Shown: positions 25,134 through 34,738, numbered from the stretch's first letter. The stretch is DNA of 64,000 nt from Rudaea sp. (GCA_031291055.1 JARLJU010000340.1:1-64000), one strand, 5' to 3'. Translations and numbers: made by a program. The notes: generated by a model from the letters alone, not told the origin.

Positions 25134-25841
25134 TCACGATCGCGTCTCCTCGACAATGCGGAACAGGTAGCCGCCGCGATGGATGGTGTTGATCAGGGAT
25201 TCGCCGTCGCCGGCTGGTCCGAGCTTGCGCCGCAATTTGGAAATGTGCACATCAATACTGCGGTCGAACGGTCCCAGCGGACGGCCGAGCACGTCCTGCG
25301 ACAGGGTTTCCTTGCTGACTACGCGGCCCGCATCGCGCATCAGGATGGCGAGGATGTTGAATTCGGTGCCGGTCAGGGTTACCGGTTCGCCGCGCAGGGT
25401 GACGCCGCGCGAGGCTGCGCGCAACGATACCGGGCCGACGTTCAGATCGGTCAGTTGGCCATCGTCGCCTTCACCGCGCGTACGCCGCAGGATCGCACGC
25501 AGGCGGGCCGCGATCTCGCGCGGATTGCACGGCTTGGGTACGTAGTCGTCGGCGCCCAGCTCGAGGCCGAGAATACGGTCGATATCCTCGCCCAGTGCGG
25601 TCAGCATGAGCACCGGCAGTTGCGATTCGCGACGCAGCTCGCGCAACAGCTCCAGACCGGAACGTTGCGGCAGCATCACGTCAAGGATCAATGCATCGTA
25701 GCCGCCGGCACTCGCTCGCTGCAGCGCGCTGTCGCCGTCGTGAGCCACGTCGACGTTGAAGCCCTCGCGCACGAGAAAATCCCGGAGCAGATGGCACAGC
25801 TCTTCGTCGTCGTCGGCAAGCAGGATCCTGGCGTCGTTCAT
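25134..25841 (-). CDS. OmpR/CpxR-like response regulator
   Basis: The 235-residue regulator has a receiver domain with acidic residues D10-D12, phosphoacceptor D54 (LILDVMLPQRSGLELL) and the KPCNPREIAARL switch region. A winged-helix DNA-binding domain follows (LTGTEFNILAILMRDAGRVVSKETLSQDVLGR, then DVHISKLRRKLG). Length and the DRSIDVHISKLRRKLGP segment match CpxR. It pairs with the kinase downstream. A GTAAG-N5-GTAAG direct repeat lies 73 bases upstream of its start, the spacing of the E. coli CpxR box, which suggests autoregulation. Confidence 0.93.
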   Translation of the reverse strand: MNDARILLADDDEELCHLLRDFLVREGFNVDVAHDGDSALQRASAGGYDALILDVMLPQRSGLELLRELRRESQLPVLMLTALGEDIDRILGLELGADDYVPKPCNPREIAARLRAILRRTRGEGDDGQLTDLNVGPVSLRAASRGVTLRGEPVTLTGTEFNILAILMRDAGRVVSKETLSQDVLGRPLGPFDRSIDVHISKLRRKLGPAGDGESLINTIHRGGYLFRIVEETRS

Positions 25842-25913
25842 CGCAATGATTCGATGGATTTCTTTGGGCAAGCATACGGGGGCCTCGCGCCGCTGTCGCG
25901 TCCTTTGCATTCG

Positions 25914-25928
25914 CTTACCTTTGCTTAC
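25914..25928 (-). promoter_or_regulatory. CpxR-box-like direct repeat
   Basis: Read on the minus strand the site is GTAAG-CAAAG-GTAAG. The E. coli CpxR consensus is GTAAA-N5-GTAAA, so spacing and the GTAA cores agree. It is centred between the divergent response regulator and the Gly/His-rich secreted protein gene, able to serve both, as in cpxRA/cpxP. Confidence 0.55.
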
Positions 25929-26005
25929 GCCGATTTTCGCCGGGTCGGGCCATCTCCGGCGCCTGCAAGCGCTAGGATGGGCGGGAATTTTTTCGGAGCA
26001 TGCCG

Positions 26006-26650
26006 ATGAGTGCGCGGGCGTGGGTCCTCTGTTGTGCCGCCCTGCTGCCGCTGCCGGGTGTGGCCGAGACGCCGGCGGACTTCAGCGGCGAATGGGTGTT
26101 GAGCAACGGTCAGGCGGACAAGACTTCGCCGTCGGATACGCAAGCGGCCGATGCACGCTCCGGCGGCGGCGGACACGGCGGTCATGGCGGCATGGGCGGT
26201 GGCGGTGGCGGTGGTGGAGGCATGGGCGGCGGCCACCACGGCCGGCATGCGCAAGATTCAAGCGGCAGCACCGGCGCGAATGCCGCGTTGCCCGCGGACC
26301 CGCGCCTGTACGCCAATGCGCTGATCATCCGCCAGTCGGAGGTGGTGTTCGACATTGCTGCCAATGGCGGCCAGCGCATGGTCTACCGCTTCGACAACCG
26401 CAACAATTATGGCCCGGCCTACGGCGGCACGGTCGCGCTTACCTGGTCGGCGCCGGAGATGGTCATCGAAACCCATCCGGATGGTGGCGGCAGCATCGAG
26501 GAACACTACACGCTGACGCCCGACGGCAAGCACCTGACCTTGCATATCCGCGAACAGGCGGCGGGCGAGGACAGCGTCCGCGAAAGCACGCGCACCTTCG
26601 TGCGCAATGCTGACGACGCGCGTGCGGCGCCCGGGACGCTGCCGCCCTGA
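26006..26650 (+). CDS. secreted Gly/His-rich protein divergent from the CpxAR-like pair
   Basis: The 214-residue product has a signal peptide ending PLPGVAET. A low-complexity Gly/His/Met segment follows (about residues 50-80: repeats of GGHGG, GGMGGGG and GGHHGRH), then a beta-rich domain (DPRLYANALIIRQSEVVFDI, QRMVYRFDNRNNYGPAYGGTVALTW, GGSIEEHYTLTPDGKHLTLHI). His- and Met-containing glycine loops often bind Cu, Zn or Ni, so periplasmic metal handling is plausible. The second ATG is preferred because GGAG lies seven bases before it. It occupies the place that cpxP or zraP takes beside such two-component systems, although no LTxxQ motif is present. Confidence 0.75.
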   Translation: MSARAWVLCCAALLPLPGVAETPADFSGEWVLSNGQADKTSPSDTQAADARSGGGGHGGHGGMGGGGGGGGGMGGGHHGRHAQDSSGSTGANAALPADPRLYANALIIRQSEVVFDIAANGGQRMVYRFDNRNNYGPAYGGTVALTWSAPEMVIETHPDGGGSIEEHYTLTPDGKHLTLHIREQAAGEDSVRESTRTFVRNADDARAAPGTLPP

Positions 26651-26686
26651 GGCGGCGGTGCGATTATTTCCCGGTCACGGGATATG

Positions 26687-28216
26687 TCAGCCGGCGGCCG
26701 CGTTTGCTGCGCTCGCGGCATGCTCGCTGTGCTGGGTCGACAAGCGCTTCATCAGCGGCAACACGGCGATTGCGATCAGCGTGCAGACAATCCCGGCGTA
26801 TCCGAGCCTCGTGAACAAGGCCGTGTAGATCGGCAGGCTCTGCAGCGGATCGGTGATGTCCTGCGGTACCGCTGCGTAGTTGGCGACGATGCCGCCCAGG
26901 TATTGCGAGATGCCCACGCCGACGTAGTACGCACCCATCATGAAGCCGCCCATGCGCGCGGGTACATAGCGGGCGATCATCGCAAGGCCGAGGCCGCTGA
27001 CCAGCAGCTCGCCGAGCGAGTACAGGCCATAGCCCCAGATCATCACCCATGACGAGGTCTTGCCGGCGGCATCCGCGTAGCTGCCGGCGAGACCGTAGAC
27101 GAAGAAGCCCGCGGTCACCATGGCGAATCCAAGCGCGAACTTGCCTGCGATCGGAAGATCCTTGCCGCGATTGCCCGCCCGCGTATAGATCCATGCCAGC
27201 ACCGGCGAGAGCAGCATGACCCAGATAGGATTCAGCGCCTGGTATTGCGCCGGCAGCCAGGTGAACAGGGTCATGCCGAACAGATTCTGGTTCCAGTCCA
27301 CATTGCGCAGCGCGAACAGGGACAGCGACGTGGACATCTGCTGGTAGAAAATGAAGAAGAAGATCGTCTGGATCGTAAGCACCAGCGCGGCTATCAGGCC
27401 GGCGCGTTCGTCGCGATGACTGTTGGCGATCAGATAGCCGAAGATGCCGAGCATCGCGGCCCCGGCCGTCCACACGAACGCGCGCGCGATGTCCTGGTGT
27501 TGCAGGATGATCGTCGAAACGAGCACGCAGACCGCGCCGGCAGCGAGCACCATGGCAAAGCGCTTGACGTTGAACGGCCGCTGATCGGGCTCCGATCCGA
27601 TGTGCGCCATCGACGCACGCATGAAGTAGTAGTTGACCAGGCCGACCAGAAGACCGAGGCAGCACACGCCAAATGCCGCATGCCAGCCGAATTCGTTGGC
27701 GTAGACCTTGTTGACGTAATCCTTGATCAGCGGCGTCAGTAGCATGGAAAAAGTGGAACCGATGTTCACCGCCATGTAGTAGATGGTGAAGGCGCTGTCG
27801 ATCTTGGCGTCGTTGCCATCGTAGATCTTGCGTACGAGGTTGCCGGCGTTCGGCTTGAACAGACCGTTGCCGACCACGATCACGCCGAGCGCGAGGAACA
27901 GGAAATTCACGTTTTCAGTCGGCAGCGTGATCAGTGCATAACCGGAGCTCAGGATGACCGCGCCGGTGAGCATCGTGCGACGCGTGCCCAGGATGCGGTC
28001 TCCGACCCAGCCGCCGATCGCCGGCGCCACATAGATCAGCGCCGAAGCGGCGCCCCACACCAGATTCGCGCGCGTGTCGTCGAAGCCAAGGCGTTGCACC
28101 ATGTAAAACACGATGAGCGCCTGCATGCCGTAGTAGCCGAAGCGCTCCCACAGCTCGATGAAAAAGACCGTGCTGAAAGACCGGGTCTGGGAAACGGGTG
28201 GATTCGAGGTCGACAT
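26687..28216 (-). CDS. POT family proton-dependent oligopeptide transporter
   Basis: The 509-residue membrane protein has the PTR2/POT signature FFIELWERFGYYGMQALIVFYM (E-x-x-E-R-F-x-Y-Y-G core, about residues 17-38). It also has the FKPNAGNLVRKIYD loop after TM4, and about 14 predicted transmembrane helices. It would import di- and tripeptides with protons through the inner membrane. The start is the ATG giving MSTSNPPVSQTRSFS; the much longer open frame upstream is antisense to other genes' coding bias and unlike the family. It ends tail to tail with the Gly/His-rich gene. Confidence 0.93.
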   Translation of the reverse strand: MSTSNPPVSQTRSFSTVFFIELWERFGYYGMQALIVFYMVQRLGFDDTRANLVWGAASALIYVAPAIGGWVGDRILGTRRTMLTGAVILSSGYALITLPTENVNFLFLALGVIVVGNGLFKPNAGNLVRKIYDGNDAKIDSAFTIYYMAVNIGSTFSMLLTPLIKDYVNKVYANEFGWHAAFGVCCLGLLVGLVNYYFMRASMAHIGSEPDQRPFNVKRFAMVLAAGAVCVLVSTIILQHQDIARAFVWTAGAAMLGIFGYLIANSHRDERAGLIAALVLTIQTIFFFIFYQQMSTSLSLFALRNVDWNQNLFGMTLFTWLPAQYQALNPIWVMLLSPVLAWIYTRAGNRGKDLPIAGKFALGFAMVTAGFFVYGLAGSYADAAGKTSSWVMIWGYGLYSLGELLVSGLGLAMIARYVPARMGGFMMGAYYVGVGISQYLGGIVANYAAVPQDITDPLQSLPIYTALFTRLGYAGIVCTLIAIAVLPLMKRLSTQHSEHAASAANAAAG

Positions 28217-28281
28217 GAAGGCTCCGGGCCGAAGGGCTGTTGCGGCCAAGAGTAACCCATCACGGGGCGATTGCGCGCGGC

Positions 28282-28941
28282 TCAGGGCTGCTGGTGGCCC
28301 GCTACAGGCTTGACCCAGCGCTCGAGCAGCACGGCGGCGATCAGGGTGACCAGGGCGGCCAGGGCGATGGCGCTGAGCACGTCGGAAAGAAAATGATAGT
28401 TCTCGTCGATGCGCGCGAACGCGATGAACAGCGGAATGATCAACAGCGGAATCCGGTACTTCGGAAAGGCAAAGACGAGAGGCAGAAACAGGCCCCAGAA
28501 AAACGCGTTGTGTCCGGATGGGAATGAACTGCCGCCAGCGAACCAGACATGGTTCCAGTCGTCGCTGGCGATGACCTGGAATGGCCGCAGCCGGCCGAAC
28601 CAGTCCTTGATCAACCAGGCCGCCTCGATCGTGGCCAGCTGCACCAGGCCCGCGAACATGAGGCCACGACCGACGCGATTTCCACGCCTTGCCACGATCA
28701 GGAGCAGCCCGCTGGCGACGAACAGCGCGCCGAGCAGAAGCTGGCTGAGCCCGACGTAGCTTTCGATCAGGCCGCGTCCGGTAAAGATGTCGAGAAATTC
28801 GCGCGCCCGTACCACCAGTACAGCGTTTTCCAGCCCCGAGCCATGCACGGCCAGCGCGAGTCCGCGGTCGAACGCAAAGATGCTGATGAGGGCAATGACA
28901 GCGGTGATTGCCGCCAGCCACGCGAGGGCGCGTTTGTTCAT
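28282..28941 (-). CDS. PAP2-family membrane phosphatase
   Basis: The 219-residue protein has five or six transmembrane segments and the three PAP2 motifs: KDWFGRLRP (K-x6-R-P), PSGH in SSFPSGHNAF, and ARIDENYHFLSDV (R-x5-H-x3-D). These residues form the vanadium-chloroperoxidase-like active site that removes phosphate from lipid substrates such as undecaprenyl diphosphate, phosphatidate or PGP. UppP is encoded 33 bases upstream in the same direction, suggesting a shared role in undecaprenyl-phosphate recycling or lipid A/peptidoglycan lipid metabolism. Confidence 0.88.
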   Translation of the reverse strand: MNKRALAWLAAITAVIALISIFAFDRGLALAVHGSGLENAVLVVRAREFLDIFTGRGLIESYVGLSQLLLGALFVASGLLLIVARRGNRVGRGLMFAGLVQLATIEAAWLIKDWFGRLRPFQVIASDDWNHVWFAGGSSFPSGHNAFFWGLFLPLVFAFPKYRIPLLIIPLFIAFARIDENYHFLSDVLSAIALAALVTLIAAVLLERWVKPVAGHQQP

Positions 28942-28974
28942 CGCGGGATGATGCCAGAAGTCCTCGGGCCGCTT

Positions 28975-29763
28975 CTAGGCATTGGGCATCAGCAGCAGAA
29001 AGGCCGCGCCCAGGACGATGCGATAGATCGCGAACGGCGTAAAGCGGTGCGTGCGGATGTAGCCGAGCAACCATTTCACTGCGACAAAGGCAGTGACGGT
29101 CGAGACGGCGAAAGCGATCGCCACGGCAGTCCAGTCCTCGTGAATTTCGCCGGCCCTGGACTGCTTCAGCAACTCGTATCCGCTCGCCGCGAACATGGTC
29201 GGGATGCCGACGAGGAAGGCAAATTCCGTGGCGGCGGGGCGATTGCTGGTGCCCGCCAGCATCGCGACGAAAATGGTTGCGGCCGAGCGCGAAGTGCCGG
29301 GAAAAATCGCCGCGACCACCTGCGCCAGGCCGACCAGGATCGCCACCCGCCAGGTCACCTGCGCATTGTCTGTGCGCCTGGCGGCGAAATATTCGGCGGC
29401 AATCATCCACAGTCCGCCGAGCAGCAAGGCCCAGGCAACGGGCGTAATTGTTTCCGGCAGCTTGAAGCCGATGCGCGTCACGACGAAGCCGAGTCCCGCC
29501 GTTATCAGGAACGCGAGCAGCAATTTGAGCGCGTAGTCGCGGGTCTCGGCGCGACCCAGTCCGCCAAGCAGTTCGAGAATGCGGCGGCGGTAGAGCAGGG
29601 TCACCGCAAGGATTGCGCCGGCCTGGATGACGACGTTGAACGTGTCCGAGCGCGCGCCGAGCCAGTGTTCGGCGATCAGGAGGTGTCCGGTACTGGAAAC
29701 GGGCAGGAATTCGGTGATGCCTTCGATCAGGCCGAGGAGGACGACGCGGATCAATTCGGTCAT
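28975..29763 (-). CDS. uppP: undecaprenyl-diphosphate phosphatase UppP (BacA)
   Basis: The 262-residue integral membrane protein carries both UppP signatures: [20 protein letters not shown] (residues 14-33) and the [11 protein letters not shown] loop near residue 154. It dephosphorylates undecaprenyl diphosphate on the periplasmic face so that the lipid carrier can be reused for peptidoglycan and O-antigen, and its loss raises bacitracin sensitivity. Length and motifs match E. coli BacA closely. The divergent gcvPB starts 110 bases away. Confidence 0.96.
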   Translation of the reverse strand: MTELIRVVLLGLIEGITEFLPVSSTGHLLIAEHWLGARSDTFNVVIQAGAILAVTLLYRRRILELLGGLGRAETRDYALKLLLAFLITAGLGFVVTRIGFKLPETITPVAWALLLGGLWMIAAEYFAARRTDNAQVTWRVAILVGLAQVVAAIFPGTSRSAATIFVAMLAGTSNRPAATEFAFLVGIPTMFAASGYELLKQSRAGEIHEDWTAVAIAFAVSTVTAFVAVKWLLGYIRTHRFTPFAIYRIVLGAAFLLLMPNA

Positions 29764-29873
29764 GGGCGACTCACGCTGGGATGAACGGGGGAACGCGCTG
29801 CGGCAAGCCGGCGCGACCCGGATTGTGGCATGATACGCCGCCTTTGTTTGCCACTATCCGACGCCCGGAAACC

Positions 29874-31367
29874 ATGCTGATCTTCGAGCTTTCCCAGCCA
29901 GGCCGCAGCGCGGCCGCGCAAATTCCCGCCGCCACGCCGATTCCCGCCGATCTGCCGCCACAGTTCCGGCGCACGACGCCCATCGGCCTGCCCGAAGTGT
30001 CGGAATTGCAGGCGCTGCGTCACTACACGAACCTGTCGCGCAGGAATTTCTCAATCGACACCCAGTTCTATCCGCTGGGCTCGTGCACGATGAAATACAA
30101 CCCGCGCGCCTGTAATTCGCTGGCGATGCTCGATGGCTTTCTCGCGCGCCATCCTTACGCGCCCGAGTCGCTGTCGCAGGGATTTCTCTCCTGCATGTAC
30201 GAATTGCAGGAGATCCTCGCCGACGTCACCGGCATGAAGGGTGGCGTGTCGCTCGCGCCGATGGCGGGCGCGCAGGGCGAGTTCGCCGGCGTGGCGATGA
30301 TCATGGCCTACCACCGCCATCGCGGCGACAGCGAGCGCACCGAAATCATTGTGCCGGACGCCGCGCACGGCACCAATCCGGCGACCGCGACGATGTGCGG
30401 CTGCACCGTGCGCGAGATTCCCACCGACAAGAACGGCGATGTCGATGTCGAAGCACTGAAGAAGGTGCTTGGTCCGAAAACGGCCGGCATCATGCTCACC
30501 AACCCGTCCACGCTCGGTGTGTTCGAGCGCCGCATTGTGGAAATTGCAAAATTGGTACACGATGCCGGCGGCCTGCTCTATTACGACGGCGCCAACCTCA
30601 ACGCCATTCTCGGCAAGGTGCGGCCTGGCGACATGGGGTTCGACGCGATCCACATGAACCTGCACAAGACCTTCTCGACGCCGCACGGCGGCGGCGGGCC
30701 GGGTGCGGGTGCGGTCGGCGTGTCCGAGCGCCTGAAGCCTTTCTTGCCGATTCCGATGATCGAGAAGCGCGCCGACGGCAGTTACGGCTGGGTGCGCAAG
30801 AAAGACCGCCCGCTCACGATCGGCCGCCTGGCCACGTTCGCCGGCAATGCCGGCGTTCTGTTGCGCGCCTACATCTATGCCCGTCTGCTCGGCCGCGAAG
30901 GCATGCCCCGCGTTGCCGAATATGCAACGCTCAACGCCAACTACCTGATGAAGCGGCTGGCCGAGAAAGGCTTCGATCTGGCCTACCCGACGCGCCGCGC
31001 CAGCCACGAGTTCATCGTGACCGTGGCCAGGCAGAAAAAGGAAAACGGCATCACCGCGCTGGATTTTTCCAAGAGCCTGCTCGACGACGGCATCCACGCG
31101 CCGACCAACTATTTTCCGCTGCTGGTGCCCGAATGCCTGCTGATCGAGCCGACCGAGACCGAGGCGAAGGAAACGCTGGACGAGTTCGTCGAGGTCATGG
31201 GCAAATTGCTCAAGCGCGCGAGCACCGATCCGCAGATGATGAAGGACGCGCCGGTGACCACGCCGGTGCGCCGGCTCGATGACGTCAAGTGCGCCAAGGA
31301 TCTTGATCTGGCGTGGCGTGGCGAACACATCCTCGCCGCCGACACCGCGCTGCCCGCCGGCGTCTGA
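29874..31367 (+). CDS. gcvPB: glycine dehydrogenase (decarboxylating) subunit 2, GcvPB
   Basis: The 497-residue protein is the PLP-binding half of the two-subunit P-protein of the glycine cleavage system. It has [13 protein letters not shown] (66-78), [12 protein letters not shown] (165-176) and the PLP lysine K265 in [19 protein letters not shown]. With GcvPA it decarboxylates glycine and passes the aminomethyl group to lipoyl-GcvH. The partner gcvPA and gcvT/gcvH are not in this window, so the system is dispersed. An extended open frame upstream was rejected because family members start MLIFELS-like. Confidence 0.96.
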   Translation: MLIFELSQPGRSAAAQIPAATPIPADLPPQFRRTTPIGLPEVSELQALRHYTNLSRRNFSIDTQFYPLGSCTMKYNPRACNSLAMLDGFLARHPYAPESLSQGFLSCMYELQEILADVTGMKGGVSLAPMAGAQGEFAGVAMIMAYHRHRGDSERTEIIVPDAAHGTNPATATMCGCTVREIPTDKNGDVDVEALKKVLGPKTAGIMLTNPSTLGVFERRIVEIAKLVHDAGGLLYYDGANLNAILGKVRPGDMGFDAIHMNLHKTFSTPHGGGGPGAGAVGVSERLKPFLPIPMIEKRADGSYGWVRKKDRPLTIGRLATFAGNAGVLLRAYIYARLLGREGMPRVAEYATLNANYLMKRLAEKGFDLAYPTRRASHEFIVTVARQKKENGITALDFSKSLLDDGIHAPTNYFPLLVPECLLIEPTETEAKETLDEFVEVMGKLLKRASTDPQMMKDAPVTTPVRRLDDVKCAKDLDLAWRGEHILAADTALPAGV

Positions 31368-31394
31368 TCGCAAGCTTTGGCAGGGGGCGAAGCG

Positions 31395-31763
31395 ATGCCA
31401 AGCACCGAGCCGCGCGGCCCGAAGCAGATCTACAAGGCGCTGATCTGGTCGCTGAAGGGGCTGCGCGCAGGCTGGACGTTCGAAGCGTCGTTCCGGCTTG
31501 AAGTATACTTGTCCATTGTCCTGTTTCCGCTCGGTCTCTGGGTCGGCAACGGCGCCGCCGAGAAGGCGCTTCTGTGCGGCAGCGTGCTGCTGGTGCTGTC
31601 GGCGGAGCTGCTCAATTCCGCGGTCGAGGCGGTCGTGGACAAGGTCAGTCCGGAGTTCCATGAACTGGCCGGTCGCGCCAAGGACATGGGCTCGGCCGCT
31701 GTTTTCCTGCTGATGGCGAACGTCCTGCTATGCTGGTCGCTCGTGCTTTGGCAGAGATTCTGA
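31395..31763 (+). CDS. dgkA: diacylglycerol kinase DgkA
   Basis: The 122-residue membrane protein has the DgkA pattern. An amphipathic N-terminus (KALIWSLKGLRAGWTFEASFRLE) with the E-A-x-F-R-x-E motif leads into three transmembrane helices, and the catalytic SAELLNSAVEAVVDKVS segment precedes HELAGRAKDMGSAAVFLL. It phosphorylates diacylglycerol formed during periplasmic glucan or lipid A modification, returning it to phosphatidate. It follows gcvPB by 27 bases and begins after a GGGGG-rich site. Confidence 0.92.
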   Translation: MPSTEPRGPKQIYKALIWSLKGLRAGWTFEASFRLEVYLSIVLFPLGLWVGNGAAEKALLCGSVLLVLSAELLNSAVEAVVDKVSPEFHELAGRAKDMGSAAVFLLMANVLLCWSLVLWQRF

Positions 31764-31800
31764 TGCGGAAGCTGCCCGCGCACGCTACCGGAGCGGACGC

Positions 31801-32559
31801 GTGGACTGGCTGACCAACCCGCAAATGTGGATTGCGCTGTTTACGCTCTCTACACTGGAGATCGTACTCGGCGTCGACAACCTCGTGTTCATCTCCATCG
31901 CCGTCGGCCGCCTGCCGCTGGCCCAGCATTCACGTGCACGCCGCATCGGCCTGGCCCTGGCCTGCCTCACGCGCATTGCGTTGCTGCTCGTGCTGGCGCA
32001 TCTGGCCCGGCTCGACGACACCCACGCGCGCCTGTTCATGCTGTTCGGCCAGATCATTTCCGTGCGCGACCTGATCATGATCGGCGGCGGCATCTTCCTG
32101 CTGGTCAAGGGCGCGATGGAAATTCACGATGCGATCTACAGCGAGCCGGAACCGCCGCCAACCAGTGCTTCGGCGGCGAGTTTCATCTTCGTGATCGCGC
32201 AGATCGCGCTGATCGATATCGTGTTCTCGCTCGATTCGGTGATCACCGCGGTGGGCATGGTGCGCAACATCCCGGTGATGGTTGCGGCCATCGTTCTGGC
32301 GGTGGCGGTGATGCTGTTCGCCTCCAATCCGGTCGGCGACTTCATCGATCGCAATCCCACGATCCGCATGCTTGCGCTGGCCTTCATCATGCTGGTCGGC
32401 GTGGCGCTGATCGGCGAAGGTTTCGATATCCATATCGGACGCGGCTACATCTATTTCGCGATGGCGTTCTCGGTCATGGTCGAGGGACTGAACCTGCTGG
32501 CCAAGCGCCAGCGGCGCTTGCGCCGCCGCCAGCGCGAGACCGATCGCGACAATGTATGA
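31801..32559 (+). CDS. TerC family integral membrane protein
   Basis: The 252-residue protein starts at GTG and has about seven transmembrane helices. The two TerC landmarks are visible: TLEIVLGVDNLVFISI (residues 18-33) and its inverted-repeat counterpart LIDIVFSLDSVITAVG near residue 140, whose Asp residues bind metal. TerC/YgaP-like proteins are linked to manganese export and metallation of exported proteins; the exact role here is inferred. A cytoplasmic Arg-rich tail (RQRRLRRRQRETDR) ends the protein. Confidence 0.88.
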   Translation: MDWLTNPQMWIALFTLSTLEIVLGVDNLVFISIAVGRLPLAQHSRARRIGLALACLTRIALLLVLAHLARLDDTHARLFMLFGQIISVRDLIMIGGGIFLLVKGAMEIHDAIYSEPEPPPTSASAASFIFVIAQIALIDIVFSLDSVITAVGMVRNIPVMVAAIVLAVAVMLFASNPVGDFIDRNPTIRMLALAFIMLVGVALIGEGFDIHIGRGYIYFAMAFSVMVEGLNLLAKRQRRLRRRQRETDRDNV

Positions 32560-32598
32560 TGCGCTCGTCGCTGTGCACACTTTCACGCGGAGGTCCTC

Positions 32599-33231
32599 AT
32601 GCAACTTCAACGAATCCCGCTTCAACGAGTCTTGCTGTTGTCGTTCGCATTGCTGTTGCTGGCGGGCTGCGGGTACAACGGCATTCAGCAGAAGGATGAA
32701 GCGGTCAAGGCGGCCTGGTCCGAAGTGGTGAACCAGTACCAGCGCCGCGCTGATCTGGTGCCGAATCTGGTCAATACCGTGAAGGGCTATGCCCAGCATG
32801 AGGAAGAAGTGTTCACCAAGGTCGCCGACGCGCGCGCTTCAGTCGGCAAGATCACGCTGTCGGCCGACGACCTGGCCGACGAAGCGAAGATGAAGCAGTT
32901 CCAGGCAGCGCAGGGGGAACTGTCCAGCGCGCTGTCGCGGCTGATGGCGGTTTCCGAGAATTATCCGACCCTGAAAGCCGACGGCCTGTTCCAGAACCTG
33001 CAGGCGCAACTGGAAGGCACCGAGAATCGCATTGCGGTGGCGCGCAACCGCTACATCACCACGGTGCAGGACTACAACGTCCTGATTCGCAGTTTTCCCG
33101 AGAATCTCACGGCGATGATGTTCGGCTACAAGACCAAGGCCAACTTCACGGTCGAGAACGAGAAGGCAATCTCCACGGCGCCGACGGTCGATTTCAACAA
33201 GCCCGCGCCGGCACCGGAAGCCAAGCCCTGA
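32599..33231 (+). CDS. LemA family lipoprotein
   Basis: The 210-residue product has a lipoprotein signal peptide with lipobox LLAGC (Cys24). The LemA core follows: YNGIQQKDEAVKAAWSEVVNQYQRRADLVPNLVNTVKGYAQHE, FQNLQAQLEGTENRIAVARNRY and NVLIRSFPENLTAMMFGYK. LemA proteins are coiled-coil-rich envelope proteins of unknown function. They are very often encoded next to TPM-domain proteins, as here with two TPM genes downstream. A GGAGG site precedes the ATG. Confidence 0.93.
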   Translation: MQLQRIPLQRVLLLSFALLLLAGCGYNGIQQKDEAVKAAWSEVVNQYQRRADLVPNLVNTVKGYAQHEEEVFTKVADARASVGKITLSADDLADEAKMKQFQAAQGELSSALSRLMAVSENYPTLKADGLFQNLQAQLEGTENRIAVARNRYITTVQDYNVLIRSFPENLTAMMFGYKTKANFTVENEKAISTAPTVDFNKPAPAPEAKP

Positions 33232-33348
33232 GGCGATGAGCCAGGTTTGCGCGATCCGCTCTGCCGTTCGTGCCGAAGTGCCCGGGCACGAACGCTGTGC
33301 AGCCCATTCACGCTGGGATACCCCACGGCGAACGGACGGGTGTTTCCG

Positions 33349-34239
33349 GTGACTACCGTCGTGCGCGGATTCTTGCTGATCCTGGCCGGCATTGGTTTGG
33401 GCGTGGCTGTCGCTGCGGCCGATGGCGGTCTGCAGCCGATCCCCGCCCTGACCGCGCGCGTCACCGACGCCACCGGTACGCTCGACGCGCAGCAAAAGCA
33501 GACGCTGGAGTCCGAACTTTCCGCGCTGGAGCAGCGCAAGGGCTCGCAGCTGGCGGTGCTGATGGTTGCGACGACGCAGCCGGAAGAGATCGAGCAGTAT
33601 TCGATCCGCGTTGTCGACGCCTGGAAGCTCGGACGCAAGAGCGTGGACGATGGCGTCTTGTTGATCGTGGCCAAAGACGACCACCGCGTGCGCATCGAAG
33701 TCGGGCGCGGACTGGAAGGCGCGATTCCTGACGCCGCCACTGCGCGCATCATCCGCGAATACATCACGCCGAAATTCCGCGCCGGTGACTTCTACGGCGG
33801 CATCCATGATGCGACTGACGCGCTGACCAAATTGATCGATGGCGAGCCGTTGCCACCGCCGTTGACCAACGACAGTGTTGGGCGCATATCGCATGGCGAT
33901 ATACCCAACTCGCTGTTCATGTCTCTGTTCATTGGTTTCTGGGCGCGCGCATTCTTTGGTGGCCTGCCGTCCGCGCCGCGCGCCGGCCTGGTGGGCGCGG
34001 CTACGGGTGGCCTGTCCTGGTTCCTGAGCGGGTTATTGCCGCTGGGGCTGGGCATGGGCGCATTCGGCCTCATCCTCGGCTGGCTCGGCGGCAGCGGCGG
34101 CGGTTTTGCCAGCCGCGGCGGTGTTGGTGGATGGGGCAGCGGTGGTTTTGGCGGTGGAAGTTTCGGCGGCGGTGGTGGCGGTGGCTTCAGTGGCGGCGGC
34201 GGTGGTTTCGCCGGCGGCGGCTCCTCGGGCAGCTGGTGA
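33349..34239 (+). CDS. TPM-domain protein, YgcG-like, with Gly-rich tail
   Basis: The product of about 296 residues starts most likely at the GTG giving VTTVVRGFLLILAGIG (signal peptide). It carries a TPM domain (ARVTDATGTLDAQQKQTLESELSALEQRKGSQLAVLMV through VRIEVGRGLEGAIPDAATARIIREYITPKF), two transmembrane segments near residues 185-245 and an extreme Gly/Ser/Phe-rich C-terminal tail. The domain binds divalent cations and has been linked to phosphatase activity and photosystem repair in plants; its role in LemA operons is unsettled. An earlier in-frame start exists but would disrupt the signal peptide. Confidence 0.85.
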   Translation: MTTVVRGFLLILAGIGLGVAVAAADGGLQPIPALTARVTDATGTLDAQQKQTLESELSALEQRKGSQLAVLMVATTQPEEIEQYSIRVVDAWKLGRKSVDDGVLLIVAKDDHRVRIEVGRGLEGAIPDAATARIIREYITPKFRAGDFYGGIHDATDALTKLIDGEPLPPPLTNDSVGRISHGDIPNSLFMSLFIGFWARAFFGGLPSAPRAGLVGAATGGLSWFLSGLLPLGLGMGAFGLILGWLGGSGGGFASRGGVGGWGSGGFGGGSFGGGGGGGFSGGGGGFAGGGSSGSW

Positions 34240-34240
34240 C

Positions 34241-34738
34241 ATGAACCTCGCGCGCATTTTCCGTCATTTGTTCGCTGAAGGCAGTGCACGGCGGCATTTC
34301 CCGTCGCGTGTGCTCGACGCCATCCAGCAGGCGATCGCAGCCGGCGAGAGTCGCCATCGGGGCCAGGTCTGTTTCGCCGTCGAAGGCGCGTTGCCGCTGG
34401 GCGACCTGTGGCGTAATCGCGGTGCGCGCGACCGCGCGCACGAAGTCTTTGCCCATCTTCGCGTATGGGATACCGAGCACAACTGCGGCGTGCTGATCTA
34501 CGTGCTGCTCGCCGACCATGCAATCGAAGTCGTCGCCGATCGCGGCATCGCCGCGCTCGTCGCCGAAACGGAATGGGCTGCGACCTGCGCGCGCATGCAG
34601 GCGCACTTCGCTGGCGGCGATTTCGAGCGCGGCGCGGTCGAAGGCGTGACCGCGGTCTGCGATATCCTCGCACGGCACTTTCCCGCCGACGGGACGCCGC
34701 GCACGAATGAATTGCCGGATCGGCCGGTGTTGCTCTAG
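34241..34738 (+). CDS. second TPM-domain protein, cytoplasmic or peripheral
   Basis: The 165-residue protein begins one base after the previous stop and has the TPM fold without signal peptide or anchor: [97 protein letters not shown]. It completes the LemA-TPM-TPM trio common in Xanthomonadales and Burkholderiales. Its TAG overlaps the TAG of the opposite-strand yyaL-like gene by four bases at CTAG. Confidence 0.8.
   Translation: MNLARIFRHLFAEGSARRHFPSRVLDAIQQAIAAGESRHRGQVCFAVEGALPLGDLWRNRGARDRAHEVFAHLRVWDTEHNCGVLIYVLLADHAIEVVADRGIAALVAETEWAATCARMQAHFAGGDFERGAVEGVTAVCDILARHFPADGTPRTNELPDRPVLL

Noticed and set aside
28217-29410. Upstream extension of the POT transporter frame
   Set aside because: The extension overlaps the PAP2 and UppP genes in another frame and has no resemblance to transporters; the family starts at MSTSNPP.
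30051-31661. Long minus-strand frame opposite gcvPB and dgkA
   Set aside because: It mirrors the codon structure of gcvPB, has no motif, and gcvPB is unmistakable.
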